NCBI GenBank assembly: GCA_947457195.1
Contig: CANGUU010000005.1
Location: forward strand, 1 to 64,000
Direction: 5' to 3'
Source: Gammaproteobacteria bacterium
Lineage (GTDB): Bacteria; Pseudomonadota; Gammaproteobacteria; Pseudomonadales; Pseudohongiellaceae
DNA: 64,000 nt
Of the stretch, positions 42,011 through 53,414 are shown in pieces. The position numbers were made by a program, and so were the translations under genes. Numbering within the stretch: the stretch's first letter is position 1; every line of letters starts with the position of its first letter. The notes beneath the pieces are model-generated. The model saw nothing but the letters and a program-made list of their open reading frames with translations, did not search any database and was not told the DNA's origin.

Positions 42011-43708
42011 TCAGAAGTAGTAATGCACGCGAACACGCAAGGGTACTTCCCGGGCAAGTGTGCCATCGACGAGTTGCGGGCGCATAGCATGGTTCCGTAA
42101 ATACTCGAGCAGCAGGCGGCGCAGGCGCTGCGGGGCTTCTGGCGCCGCACCTACGATACGTAGGTCCCGTGCGCGGCCGTTTTCCGTGAGCGACAGTTCC
42201 ACATCGAAGTAACCGGCCGGTGCCTGTGCTTCAGCGCCAGACAGGCCGAGAAAACCGCGTGAGTAGGGATGCAGGGCAAAGCCAGGTACCGGCACCAGTG
42301 GGCCCGGGTTGAAGACCATGGCGATAGTCGCCGCGTCCACGTTACCTTTCTGCATCGTGTCGATGGCCTTGCGGTACGCCTCGCGGCCCCGCTCGCCCCG
42401 ATCATAGGCGAGATGCCAGTCGCCGACATCGATATAGGCCTTGCCGACCGCCACCGGGTCGCTGGACGGGTCCTGCTCCAGCCTTGCTGCGAGCGCTTCG
42501 AGGCGTTCGCGATTGCGTGTGTAGCCCTGCGTCACCAGCGAATTGGGCATGCCAGCCGTGCTCATCTGCTGCAGGGACGTGGCACCCGGATCGAGGCGGT
42601 TTTCGAGGGCATCGAATTCGCGCTTGGTGGCGAAGGCGATGTTGGCCAGTTTCAACTCCACATCCCGCTCGCGCGTGCGCTGAAAATCCTCGTCGGGATG
42701 GTCGATGATTTCCTGGTAGAGATCACGGGCGCGCCGCAGCCGCTCGTCCATCATCATTTCCGGTGGAACGGCGAAGGCGCTGCTGCGCATGTAGAGGTCG
42801 TTGATACCCATCGCGCCGGGAAGGCCCGGTGAGTTGAGCACGTTAAGCATCTGGCTGCGCGGTACGTAGAGGTAACTGCCATTGCGGGGGTTTTGCACAG
42901 CCACAAACTCCGGTCCGGCCGCAGAGCCCAGCGATGCCGTCCCGGCGGGACCGGCATTGAACGACGTATTGCGGTTGCCCTGCTTGAGGTAGGCCTGCAC
43001 ATTCCAGTCGGCCCAGCGCTCCTTGGCTGCCAGCAGCCTCGGATCATTGTCGGCAAACGATTTCTGGTTGATGTAGTAAAGGTATTCCTCGAAGTTGCTG
43101 ACCTCGTCGACATTACCACCTGCTTCGTAGCTGGCGATGATGTTCTCGACGAGAGGAATCTGCTGCATGGTGTAGAGGCCGCCATTGACCCGGTCGACGT
43201 GCATAGCGCTCTCGAAACTGGCGATGGCTTCCTCGTGCAAGCCTGCCTGCTGCTGCGAAAGACCCAGGGCCTGATAGGTTTCCCGTACGTCTGCCGAGTA
43301 GGGGCCCGTGGATTCCAGCGCAGTACCCAGTGCTTCGGAGTAGCGACGGATCCGCGCGTCGAGGTCGCGCTGATCCGAGACAGTTGCTGCAGGCGGAGCC
43401 TCGAAGCCGCGCTGGATCGGCCCCGTTGCTGCAAACGGCGACGCGAGCGCGCCCGCGGTCGCATCGGGTGTGTCGCTGGCGCCGGCCGGCAGGGGCTCTC
43501 GCCAGCTAAAGTCAAAAATCAGACGGCTGTAGTCGAGTTTCGCTGGCAGTTCGGTGGCCGGCGTTATCGTCTCGTCGCCCTCGGCTGGTCCGGGCTGGTC
43601 GGCGGCAAAGCTGAGCGCGGCGCAGAGCACCAGAGAACTGCCGAATGCGGCGGCGTGCCACGACGACATGCTGAGTCTGAACTGGTTGACCGTCACCGGT
43701 GATCTCAT
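42011..43708 (-). CDS. Secreted repeat protein with TonB-like C-terminus (paralogue A)
   Basis: 565 residues from ATG 43708, with a hydrophobic signal segment (AAFGSSLVLCAALSFAA). The N-terminal half holds TPR-like helices (ALGLSQQQAGLHEEAIASFESAM). The second half includes GDWHLAYDRGERGREAYRKAI. The final about 70 residues (GYFDVELSLTENGRARDLRIV...RVRVHYYF) are a TonB-type domain. Both paralogues share EEYLYYxNQKxF/RRNY..D-type and VNxGLxxxxQxPI blocks, indicating common descent. No cognate ExbB/ExbD is adjacent. Confidence 0.8.
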   Translation of the reverse strand: MRSPVTVNQFRLSMSSWHAAAFGSSLVLCAALSFAADQPGPAEGDETITPATELPAKLDYSRLIFDFSWREPLPAGASDTPDATAGALASPFAATGPIQRGFEAPPAATVSDQRDLDARIRRYSEALGTALESTGPYSADVRETYQALGLSQQQAGLHEEAIASFESAMHVDRVNGGLYTMQQIPLVENIIASYEAGGNVDEVSNFEEYLYYINQKSFADNDPRLLAAKERWADWNVQAYLKQGNRNTSFNAGPAGTASLGSAAGPEFVAVQNPRNGSYLYVPRSQMLNVLNSPGLPGAMGINDLYMRSSAFAVPPEMMMDERLRRARDLYQEIIDHPDEDFQRTRERDVELKLANIAFATKREFDALENRLDPGATSLQQMSTAGMPNSLVTQGYTRNRERLEALAARLEQDPSSDPVAVGKAYIDVGDWHLAYDRGERGREAYRKAIDTMQKGNVDAATIAMVFNPGPLVPVPGFALHPYSRGFLGLSGAEAQAPAGYFDVELSLTENGRARDLRIVGAAPEAPQRLRRLLLEYLRNHAMRPQLVDGTLAREVPLRVRVHYYF

Positions 43709-44013
43709 GGCATGCACCTCTGGACCGGAGGGTGGACAGGCCGAAGCGCCGTGGCAATCCGCAAGACAAATCGGGCGGGATGCGCGCAACCTGCTGCTCT
43801 ACATACTAGCGCGCAATGCACCCGAGAGAATCCTCAAATTCGCCATGATGACGCACCACTACTGCCGTGCGACGAACTCACTGTCGTTGAACTTGGAGAA
43901 AATACGCAGTGCAGCGCGCCGCAGATGAGATCCCTGCGCCGCAGTCACCAGCGGAAACCTGTACGAACAGGTGAGACAGGTCGCGGCGCCGTCGATGGCG
44001 GGCAGCCGGTTCC
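43709..44013. other. Intergenic region, 305 bases
   Basis: The region between the P460 gene and the paralogue A gene, both on the minus strand. It holds no ORF with family signatures. A small hairpin (ACCTGT-TCGT-ACAGGT, 43957-43972) followed by TTT on the minus strand could be a weak terminator after the P460 gene. No convincing promoter for paralogue A was identified. Confidence 0.6.
43957..43972 (-). terminator. Weak hairpin after the P460 gene
   Basis: A 6-base stem with a 4-base loop, followed on the minus strand by TTTCC. The T-run is short, so termination would be partial at best. Confidence 0.3.
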
Positions 44014-44577
44014 TCACTCAAGACCCAGCGTCGACCGCAGCGTCGGATAGAACTGCACAAAGGTACCGTCGAAGGCGCCCTCCGGTATGTGGCAGGCAAC
44101 ACAGGCGTTGTCGGGTGCCAGGAGTGCAGCGGTCGTACGCTGTTCGCCCTCCCCGCGGTACAAGAAGAAGGCGTGACCGTCAGTTTCCGGAAAGCGCTGC
44201 TTATCAATGACGTGGATTTCCTGCTGCAACATCTTGCCCTGCACGAAGCCCTGCAACTGCGGGGAAGTCTTGCGGCGTGGTTCGTAGAAGGTCAGCAGGA
44301 ACATGGTGCCGTCGGCGTATTGCTGGTTCTGCTGGAAATAGTCGTAGGCCGAGGGCTCCATCTGCACCACGCCGATAGTGCCGGGGTTTTCCACGTCGAT
44401 CGGCTCTTCGTTGTAGTCGCTGCCCACCGATGCTGCGGTCTGTATCCACGCATGCAGATCGGCAGGGTAGACAAGATTACCGGCAGCATCGTAGCGGGCG
44501 ACATCCAACGGGTTTTGTCCGAAGGCAGGCAGGGTAGCCAGCAGCGCAAGGCCAAGCAGCATACGCGGCAACATCAT
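44014..44577 (-). CDS. Cytochrome P460 family protein
   Basis: 187 residues from ATG 44577 (44574 is also ATG). A signal peptide (LLGLALLATLPAFG) is followed by a beta-rich P460 fold. The single haem-binding motif CVACH lies near the C-terminus in NACVACHIPEG. P460 cytochromes oxidise hydroxylamine or act on N-oxides, and their haem is crosslinked to Lys or Cys; whether the crosslink residue exists here cannot be judged. GGAG precedes the ATG. It occupies the place where rsmB usually follows fmt. Confidence 0.85.
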   Translation of the reverse strand: MMLPRMLLGLALLATLPAFGQNPLDVARYDAAGNLVYPADLHAWIQTAASVGSDYNEEPIDVENPGTIGVVQMEPSAYDYFQQNQQYADGTMFLLTFYEPRRKTSPQLQGFVQGKMLQQEIHVIDKQRFPETDGHAFFLYRGEGEQRTTAALLAPDNACVACHIPEGAFDGTFVQFYPTLRSTLGLE

Positions 44578-44668
44578 GGGATTCTCCAGTGGGTACGAGG
44601 TAGGGACCGGGCTTGCCAAAAGGCGCGGCAGCGCCCGGATTATGCTACGGCCGCCGGCAGCGAGCGAC

Positions 44669-45667
44669 TCACCCAAGGCTCGCTTGTCGTTCGGAGGTCG
44701 GGACGGCGTTGTGCAGTACCTGACCGACGTCGAAGTAGTGCGGGTGACCGTTCAGCAAGCTGGCGACGCCCATGGCAGGCTTACCTTCGGTCTGTACGTC
44801 GAGAACTTCGAGAATACCACCGTCGCCGCAGCAGACCCGCAGCGCCGCGCTGCCCACCTCGAGTAGGGTGCCCGGCGTTGTCATTGTGGTTGCCCTGCCG
44901 CTGCCGAGGCGGGTGCGAATCAGACGCAGGCGTCCGCCTGCATGCAGGCACCAGGCTGGCGCCCGCGGGAACAGCGCACGAATCTGGTTGTGGATATCCA
45001 GCGCGCTGCGCTGCCAGTCTATTTGGGAGTCCTCCTTGCCGAGCTTGCGCGCATAGGTCACACCGATCGTATCCTGCGCTTCCGCCCGCAGTGCTCCGGT
45101 GGGCAGGGCCAGCAGCACTTCCCGCAGCGACGTACAACCAAGGCGCTGCAGACGGGCGGTGAGGGAGGCCGCGTTGTCCTCCAGACTGATCGGAGTGGCC
45201 ACCCGCTTCAGCACGGGCCCCGTGTCGAGCCCGGCATCCATATGCATGATGCAGGTGCCGCTCTCCCGGTCGCCCGCCAGCAGTGCCCGTTCGATCGGTG
45301 CGGCTCCGCGCCAGCGTGGCAGCAGAGAGGCATGCACGTTCAGGCAGCCGTAGCGAGGCAGGGCGAGTACCGAGGGCGGCAGCAACAGCCCATAAGCGAC
45401 CACCACCATCACGTCGGCGCGGCAGTCGCGCAAACGGCCGAGCTCGACGTCGTCGCCAAGCTGGGTGGGTTGATACACGGGCAGCCCATACCCTGCGGCC
45501 ACCGCCTTGACCGGCGTGGCCGACAGCTTCTTGCCCCGGCCGCTGGGGCGGTCGGGCTGTGAGTAGACCGCCACCACGTCGAAGCCTGCCTCCAGCAGAG
45601 ACTGCAGGTGCGCCGCCGAAAAGTCGGAGGTGCCGGCAAAAACGATGCGAAGTGCAGGGACAGACAT
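44669..45667 (-). CDS. fmt: Methionyl-tRNA formyltransferase
   Basis: 332 residues from ATG 45667. Formylates the initiator Met-tRNA using 10-formyl-THF. It has FAGTSDFS at the N-terminus, LNVHASLLPRWRGAAPI with the catalytic His, and LDTGPVL with the Asp. The C-terminal OB domain (RKLGKEDSQIDW onward) is complete. It lies 42 bases after def, as usual. Confidence 0.96.
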   Translation of the reverse strand: MSVPALRIVFAGTSDFSAAHLQSLLEAGFDVVAVYSQPDRPSGRGKKLSATPVKAVAAGYGLPVYQPTQLGDDVELGRLRDCRADVMVVVAYGLLLPPSVLALPRYGCLNVHASLLPRWRGAAPIERALLAGDRESGTCIMHMDAGLDTGPVLKRVATPISLEDNAASLTARLQRLGCTSLREVLLALPTGALRAEAQDTIGVTYARKLGKEDSQIDWQRSALDIHNQIRALFPRAPAWCLHAGGRLRLIRTRLGSGRATTMTTPGTLLEVGSAALRVCCGDGGILEVLDVQTEGKPAMGVASLLNGHPHYFDVGQVLHNAVPTSERQASLG

Positions 45668-45709
45668 GGGGTTGACTCGAGATGGCAACCGACCGGTAAC
45701 CGGCCGGAC

Positions 45710-46258
45710 TCAGAGGGCTTCGTGTTCGTCTTTCGCGGACTTGCCGTCGCCACGCTCGTCCCGCTTGCGGTCCTTTTGCAGCTTGGCCTTGATGCGCTGG
45801 CGCTTGAGGATGGACAGATAGTCCACGAACAGCTTGCCATCCAGGTGGTCCACTTCGTGCTGCAGGCAGACGGCGAGCAAGCCCTCCGCTTCCATGTCGA
45901 AGGACTGTCCGGCGCGGTTGAGTGCCCTGACGCGGATCTTGCGGGGGCGCGACACGAGGTCGTAGTAACCGGGTACCGACAGGCAGCCCTCCTCGTAGCC
46001 GAGGGGTTCGGGATCCAGCACGTCGATTTCCGGATTGATGAACACCAGTGGGGTGTCCTTGTTCTCCGAGACGTCGAGCACCAGCAGGCGCTTGTGGATG
46101 TTCACCTGCGTTGCGGCGAGTCCGATGCCAGGCGCGGCGTACATGGTCTCCAACATGTCGTCGATGGTATTGCGCAGCGTATCGGTCACCTCGGTGACCG
46201 GGGCTGCACGCTTGCGCAGGCGTAAATCCGGATACTCCAGGATGGTCAGCAGGCTCAT
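45710..46258 (-). CDS. def: Peptide deformylase
   Basis: 182 residues from ATG 46258. Removes the formyl group from nascent proteins. It has the three PDF motifs: [15 protein letters not shown] (Cys metal ligand) and QHEVDHLDG (two His ligands and the catalytic Glu). The upstream in-frame extension runs through the intergenic region and shows no family features. The basic C-terminal tail is typical. Confidence 0.97.
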   Translation of the reverse strand: MSLLTILEYPDLRLRKRAAPVTEVTDTLRNTIDDMLETMYAAPGIGLAATQVNIHKRLLVLDVSENKDTPLVFINPEIDVLDPEPLGYEEGCLSVPGYYDLVSRPRKIRVRALNRAGQSFDMEAEGLLAVCLQHEVDHLDGKLFVDYLSILKRQRIKAKLQKDRKRDERGDGKSAKDEHEAL

Positions 46259-46525
46259 GTTTGCGAGGCTATTGGCGACAGAAGAGCCAATGATAAAGCA
46301 GGATTTGGGCGCTGGCTCCCCCGCAGCAGCTGCGTGGCGGCAAGCCATGCCTGAACATGACTCTGGCGGTCCAGGCTGCGGGGTTTTCTGGCGCGGGTCC
46401 GGCCGGCGTACTACGCTGCTCCGGCAGGCTTTCCCCGCAGCGTTGTGCGGATCCACCCGCCGCCACGGCTGCGCCGTCGCCCCGGCGGAATCGCGGCAAC
46501 CCTCGTCTCGTTCAAGGAAGAACCG

Positions 46526-48750
<2,225 letters not shown>

Positions 48751-48781
48751 CGCAAAAGCAGCGATTCTCCGCGAGGGCGCC

Positions 48782-49597
48782 ATGACCGATCGTTACGCCG
48801 TGATGGGCAATCCCGTACTACACAGCAAGTCGCCGCGCATCCACAGCCGGTTCGCTGCCCAGACCCATCAGGATCTCCGGTACGACGCCATTCTGGTCGA
48901 GCCTGGCCATTTCGCCGAGGCGGTCACGGATTTTTTTGCCAGCGGTGGGCGGGGGCTCAACATCACGGTGCCATTCAAGCAGGAAGCATTTGCCTTGGTA
49001 GACGACCTGTCACCGCAGGCTGCCCTCGCCGGCGCGGTGAATACGCTGTTCCAGCGCGATGGACGCCTGCAGGGGCACAACACCGACGGTGTCGGGCTGG
49101 TAAGGGATATCCGTGATAATCACGCGGGAGTGCTAAAGGGCAAACGCCTGCTGGTGCTGGGCGCCGGCGGCGCCACGCGCGGCATCTTGCAGCCCCTGCA
49201 GCAGCAGGGGCCGCTTTCGATCTGTATCGCCAACCGCACCGTAGCGCGAGCCGAAGAGCTGGCGCGCATTTTCGCTGTTCACGGGGTGGTCACGGCTTGT
49301 GGTTTCGCCGATCTCGCCGGTCAACGCTTCGACTGGGTACTGAACGCATCGTCCGCCAGCCTGCACGGCGACCTGCCCCCGCTGCCACAGAACTTACTGG
49401 CGGAGGGCGCATGGTGTTACGACCTGATGTATGGCAAGGAACCCACCGTGTTTTGCCGCTGGGCCTCCCAACAGGGTGCGGTACGGACCCTGGATGGCCT
49501 CGGCATGCTGGTCGAACAGGCGGCCGAGTCCTTTGCACTGTGGCGGGGGCTGCGCCCCGCCACGGCCGAAGTATTGGCCGAGCTTCGCGCCAGCTAG
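48782..49597 (+). CDS. aroE: Shikimate dehydrogenase
   Basis: 271 residues. The N-terminal substrate domain has GNPVLHSKSP and NITVPFKQEA (catalytic Lys), followed by NTDGVGLVRD (catalytic Asp). The NADP-binding loop is VLGAGGATRGIL with the NRTVARAEEL specificity segment. It makes shikimate from dehydroshikimate. The hemF-aroE pairing is typical of pseudomonads. Confidence 0.96.
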   Translation: MTDRYAVMGNPVLHSKSPRIHSRFAAQTHQDLRYDAILVEPGHFAEAVTDFFASGGRGLNITVPFKQEAFALVDDLSPQAALAGAVNTLFQRDGRLQGHNTDGVGLVRDIRDNHAGVLKGKRLLVLGAGGATRGILQPLQQQGPLSICIANRTVARAEELARIFAVHGVVTACGFADLAGQRFDWVLNASSASLHGDLPPLPQNLLAEGAWCYDLMYGKEPTVFCRWASQQGAVRTLDGLGMLVEQAAESFALWRGLRPATAEVLAELRAS

Positions 49598-49619
49598 CGG
49601 CAGTCCGGGCCTCGGCGTC

Positions 49620-50165
49620 TCAAACCAGCGTTTCAGACTCGCCAACGTGGCGGTTTTTCAGTTTCACGTAGTGGCCGGCGCTGTAGCGGAGAAATTCCAG
49701 CTCCTGCGGCTTGAGATCCCGTATGCGTTTGGCGGGAGCGCCCACGTAGAGGCCGCCACTCTCGAGCACCTTGCCCGGTGCAACGATGCTGCCGCCGCCG
49801 ATGATCACGTCGTCCTGCACCACCGCACCGTCCATGACGATGGCTCCCATGCCGACCAACACCCGGTTGCCGATCGTACAGCCATGCAGAATGGCCTTGT
49901 GGCCAACCGTGACGTCGTCGCCGACCACGAGCGGAAAGCCATGGGGTGGCGAGGAGTCGGGCGAGGTGTTGTGCAACACGGAGCCGTCCTGGATGTTGGT
50001 GCGGTCGCCGATGCGGATGTCGTTGACGTCGCCGCGGACCACGACCAGCGGCCAGACCGACGCATCCTCGCCGAGAGTCACCCGGCCAATCACCACTGCA
50101 CTAGCGTCCACGAAGGCCCCGGCTCCGAGGGTCGGACGGTATTGCTGGTAGCTACGAAGTGTCAT
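49620..50165 (-). CDS. Gamma-carbonic-anhydrase-fold protein (YrdA/PaaY-like)
   Basis: 181 residues of left-handed parallel beta-helix hexapeptides. VVRGDVNDIRIGDRTNIQDGSVLH and VGHKAILHGCTIG carry the three His metal ligands; GMGAIVMDGAVVQDD and GAPAKRIRDL follow. Many such proteins have low or undemonstrated CA activity, so catalysis is uncertain. Convergent with aroE. Confidence 0.92.
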   Translation of the reverse strand: MTLRSYQQYRPTLGAGAFVDASAVVIGRVTLGEDASVWPLVVVRGDVNDIRIGDRTNIQDGSVLHNTSPDSSPPHGFPLVVGDDVTVGHKAILHGCTIGNRVLVGMGAIVMDGAVVQDDVIIGGGSIVAPGKVLESGGLYVGAPAKRIRDLKPQELEFLRYSAGHYVKLKNRHVGESETLV

Positions 50166-50569
50166 GGTGCACCCTGGAGATTGTGGGGGAAAGGCCGCGC
50201 ATTCTACGCCGGCACAGCGCCAGACCGGCAGGGAGGCTGCGTTCGCCGCGCCCCGTCCTTACTCACTGTAAGGCCATGGGACTGTTGCCATGGCCACCCG
50301 CGTTGGCAACTCTGTCAATTGGTCTGGATCAGGCCAACCGCCGGCAGTTCGATGTGACAAATCGCCGCAGCCTGCTGCTATAATGCCGGCCGTTTTTGCG
50401 TGCAGGAACTCGCTGCAAGCGGCGGGCTTTGCGCGCCGGCGCTCGCGCCGCCGCGGCCCTCTCGGCGCTGCAGTCCGGTTCTGCTGCGGTCGGCGGGTCC
50501 TCCGGGGCTCGCGTCCGTCGAGCGGCGCGTTTCGTAAAAGGTTCACTTCAAGCAGTGGAGAAAGGGCAC
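50166..50569. other. Intergenic region, 404 bases, leader of the oxidase operon
   Basis: Separates the gamma-CA-like gene (minus) from coxB (plus). It contains a strong plus-strand promoter at 50354-50384 and about 180 bases of GC-rich leader before the coxB ATG, which is preceded by GGAGAAAGGG. No ORF with family features lies inside. Confidence 0.7.
50354..50384 (+). promoter_or_regulatory. Promoter of the cytochrome oxidase operon
   Basis: TATAAT (50379-50384) is a perfect -10. GTGACA (50354-50359) is the best -35, 5 of 6 with a 19-base spacer. It is the only strong promoter in the 404-base gap upstream of coxB. Confidence 0.6.
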
Positions 50570-51754
50570 ATGTTGCCATCGTTGTCGATCAAGCCCACCC
50601 CCGCAGTTCATTCCGGACGTTTGCGCACCCTCGCCGCAGGGTTCGCCCTGATGTTTGCCTCGCCGGCGCTGCTGGCCGAGTGGGGCATCAACATGACCGA
50701 GGGTGTCACGGCACTCAGTGCAGAGACGTTCAGCCTGCACATGCTGATCTTCTGGATCTGTGTGGCGATCGGTGTACTGGTCTACGGCGTGCTGATCTAC
50801 TCCATGATCGCCTACCGCAAGTCGAAAGGCGCGGTGCCGGCAACCTTCAACCACAACACCACGGCCGAGATCATCTGGACAGTGATTCCGTTCCTGATTC
50901 TGATCGGCATGGCCGTCCCTTCCACCCGGGTGCTGACCCAGATCTACGACAGCAGCGACTCCGATCTGGACATCATGGTCACCGGCTACCAGTGGCGCTG
51001 GCAGTACCGCTATCTGGCCGATGACGGGGCGGAGGTGACTTTCTTCAGCAACCTCGCCACCCCGCCCGAGCAGTACGAGAACTACGAAGGCTCCCTGGCC
51101 GCCGAAAAAGGCGAAAACTACCTGCTCGAGGTCGACGAGCCTCTGGTCATCCCGGCAGGCAAGAAAGTTCGCTTCCTGCTCACGTCCGCTGACGTGATCC
51201 ACTCTTGGTGGGTGCCGGATTTTTCCGTGAAGAAGGATGCCATCCCCGGCTTCGTCAACGAGTCCTGGGTACGAGTCGAACAGCCCGGCCTTTACCGCGG
51301 CCAGTGCACGGAGCTCTGCGGGCGTCTGCACGGCTTCATGCCCATTGTGGTGGAAGTCAAGGAGCAGGCTGATTTCGACGCCTGGTACGCCGAGCGTCAA
51401 GCTGCTGCCCAACGCATCTCCGATGCCGCCACTCAGACCTTCACCATGGAGCAACTGATGGCGCAGGGCCAGACGGTCTACAACACTTACTGCATGGCGT
51501 GCCACCAGGCCAACGGTCAGGGTTTGCCGCCAGCTTTCCCGGCTCTCACTGGCAGTGCCATCGCCACCGGTCCCGCGGCTGATCACATCAATATCGTGTT
51601 GAACGGCAAGCAAGGAACCGCCATGGCGGCTTTCGGAACCCAGCTTTCTGCCGTCGACATCGCCTCGGTCATCACCTTCGAGCGCAACGCCCTAGGCAAC
51701 AGCGTTGGCGACATGGTGCAGCCGGTGGACATCGTGCAGGCCCAGGCACAGTAA
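50570..51754 (+). CDS. coxB: Cytochrome c oxidase subunit II with fused cytochrome c domain
   Basis: 394 residues. A signal segment is followed by two membrane helices (about 56-76 and 100-120). The CuA domain has VIHSWWVPDF and CTELCGRLHGFMP (two Cys, His and Met ligands). The C-terminal extension carries CMACH (near residue 309) and an axial-Met segment, a caa3-type fusion. Subunit II accepts electrons from cytochrome c. Start is ATG 50570. Confidence 0.96.
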   Translation: MLPSLSIKPTPAVHSGRLRTLAAGFALMFASPALLAEWGINMTEGVTALSAETFSLHMLIFWICVAIGVLVYGVLIYSMIAYRKSKGAVPATFNHNTTAEIIWTVIPFLILIGMAVPSTRVLTQIYDSSDSDLDIMVTGYQWRWQYRYLADDGAEVTFFSNLATPPEQYENYEGSLAAEKGENYLLEVDEPLVIPAGKKVRFLLTSADVIHSWWVPDFSVKKDAIPGFVNESWVRVEQPGLYRGQCTELCGRLHGFMPIVVEVKEQADFDAWYAERQAAAQRISDAATQTFTMEQLMAQGQTVYNTYCMACHQANGQGLPPAFPALTGSAIATGPAADHINIVLNGKQGTAMAAFGTQLSAVDIASVITFERNALGNSVGDMVQPVDIVQAQAQ

Positions 51755-51823
51755 GGTTCAGCAGCTAGCCCCGACAGAGAATTTCAGGTCAGTCCAGTAA
51801 GTCATCTCTCAGGAGTCATCCAT

Positions 51824-53395
51824 ATGGCAACCGGTCACGCCGAACATCACCACGGCCCAGCCACAGGCTTCACCCGTTGGCTCTACACCACCAACCACAA
51901 GGACATCGGATCGATGTACCTGTGGTTCAGTTTCGCCATGTTCCTCTTGGGAGGTGTCTTTGCCCTCGTGATCCGCGCGGAACTGTTCCAGCCTGGCCTG
52001 CAGTTCGTCGACCCCAATTTCTTCAACCAGATGACTACCATGCACGGACTGGTGATGGTGTTCGGGGCTGTCATGCCGGCCTTCGTCGGCCTGGCCAACT
52101 GGATGATCCCGATGATGATCGGGGCGCCCGACATGGCGCTGCCGCGCATGAACAACTGGAGCTTCTGGATCCTGCCCTTCGCGTTCACCATGCTGGCCTC
52201 CACGCTGTTCATGGAGGGTGGTGCACCCAACTTCGGCTGGACCTTCTACGCGCCGTTGTCCACGACCTACGCGCCGGCTTCCGTGACCTTCTTCATCTTC
52301 GCCGTGCACATCATGGGGGCGTCCTCCATCATGGGCTCGATCAACATCATCGCCACCATCCAGAATCTGCGCGCCCCTGGCATGACCTACATGAAGATGC
52401 CGCTGTTCGTGTGGACCTGGCTGATCACGGCCTATCTGCTGATCGCCGTAATGCCCGTGCTTGCCGGCGTCGTCACGATGATGCTGTTCGATATCCATTT
52501 CGGCACCAGCTTCTTCAGCGCTGCCGGTGGCGGTGATCCGGTGCTGTTCCAGCACGTGTTCTGGTTCTTCGGTCATCCCGAGGTTTACATCATGATCCTG
52601 CCGGCCTTTGGCGTGGTCTCGGAGATCATCCCAACCTTCTCGCGCAAGAAGTTATTCGGCTACGACTCAATGGTGTACGCGACGTCCTCGATCGCCTTCC
52701 TGTCCTTCATCGTGTGGGCCCACCACATGTTCACCACCGGCATGCCGCTGGCCGGTGAACTATTCTTCATGTATGCCACGATGCTGATTGCCGTGCCGAC
52801 CGGCGTGAAGGTCTTCAACTGGATCACCACCATGTTCCGCGGGTCGATTTCCTTCGAAACCCCGATGCTGTTTGCCATTGCCTTCGTCGTCCTGTTTACC
52901 TGCGGCGGCTTCACGGGTCTGATGCTGGCGATAGCGCCGGCCGACTTCCAATACCATGACACCTATTTCGTCGTGGCACACTTCCACTATGTGCTGGTGC
53001 CCGGTGCAGTGTTCTCGATCATGGCAGCCGCCTACTACTGGCTGCCGAAGTGGACGGGCAACATGTACGACGAAACGCTGGGTAAGGTGCATTTCTGGCT
53101 GTCCTTCGTCGGGATCAACGTACTGTTTTTCCCACAGCATTTCCTCGGCCTCTCCGGCATGCCGCGTCGCATTCCCGACTATGCGCTGCAGTTCGCGGAC
53201 TTCAATATGATCTCTTCGGTAGGTGCGTTCCTGTTTGGCTTCAGCCAGCTGCTGTTCATGTTCATCGTGCTGAAGACCGTGATGGGCGGCAAGAAGGCCA
53301 CGGCACAGGTTTGGGAGGGAGCAGAAGGACTGGAGTGGACGCTTCCGTCACCAGCGCCTTACCACACCTTCAGCACCCCACCGACTGTGAAGTAA
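51824..53395 (+). CDS. coxA: Cytochrome c oxidase subunit I
   Basis: 523 residues and about 12 membrane helices. The site for haem a3/CuB has the cross-linked His-Tyr pair in GHPEVYI, WAHHMFTTG for CuB and HDTYFVVAHFHYVL for haem ligands. The D-pathway entry Asp-Asn segment (FDPNFFNQMTT-like) and the proton K-pathway helix are present. It lies 69 bases after coxB with AGGAG upstream. Reduces O2 and pumps protons. Confidence 0.97.
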   Translation: MATGHAEHHHGPATGFTRWLYTTNHKDIGSMYLWFSFAMFLLGGVFALVIRAELFQPGLQFVDPNFFNQMTTMHGLVMVFGAVMPAFVGLANWMIPMMIGAPDMALPRMNNWSFWILPFAFTMLASTLFMEGGAPNFGWTFYAPLSTTYAPASVTFFIFAVHIMGASSIMGSINIIATIQNLRAPGMTYMKMPLFVWTWLITAYLLIAVMPVLAGVVTMMLFDIHFGTSFFSAAGGGDPVLFQHVFWFFGHPEVYIMILPAFGVVSEIIPTFSRKKLFGYDSMVYATSSIAFLSFIVWAHHMFTTGMPLAGELFFMYATMLIAVPTGVKVFNWITTMFRGSISFETPMLFAIAFVVLFTCGGFTGLMLAIAPADFQYHDTYFVVAHFHYVLVPGAVFSIMAAAYYWLPKWTGNMYDETLGKVHFWLSFVGINVLFFPQHFLGLSGMPRRIPDYALQFADFNMISSVGAFLFGFSQLLFMFIVLKTVMGGKKATAQVWEGAEGLEWTLPSPAPYHTFSTPPTVK

Positions 53396-53414
53396 GCGAC
53401 GGGAGCTGGCTGAC

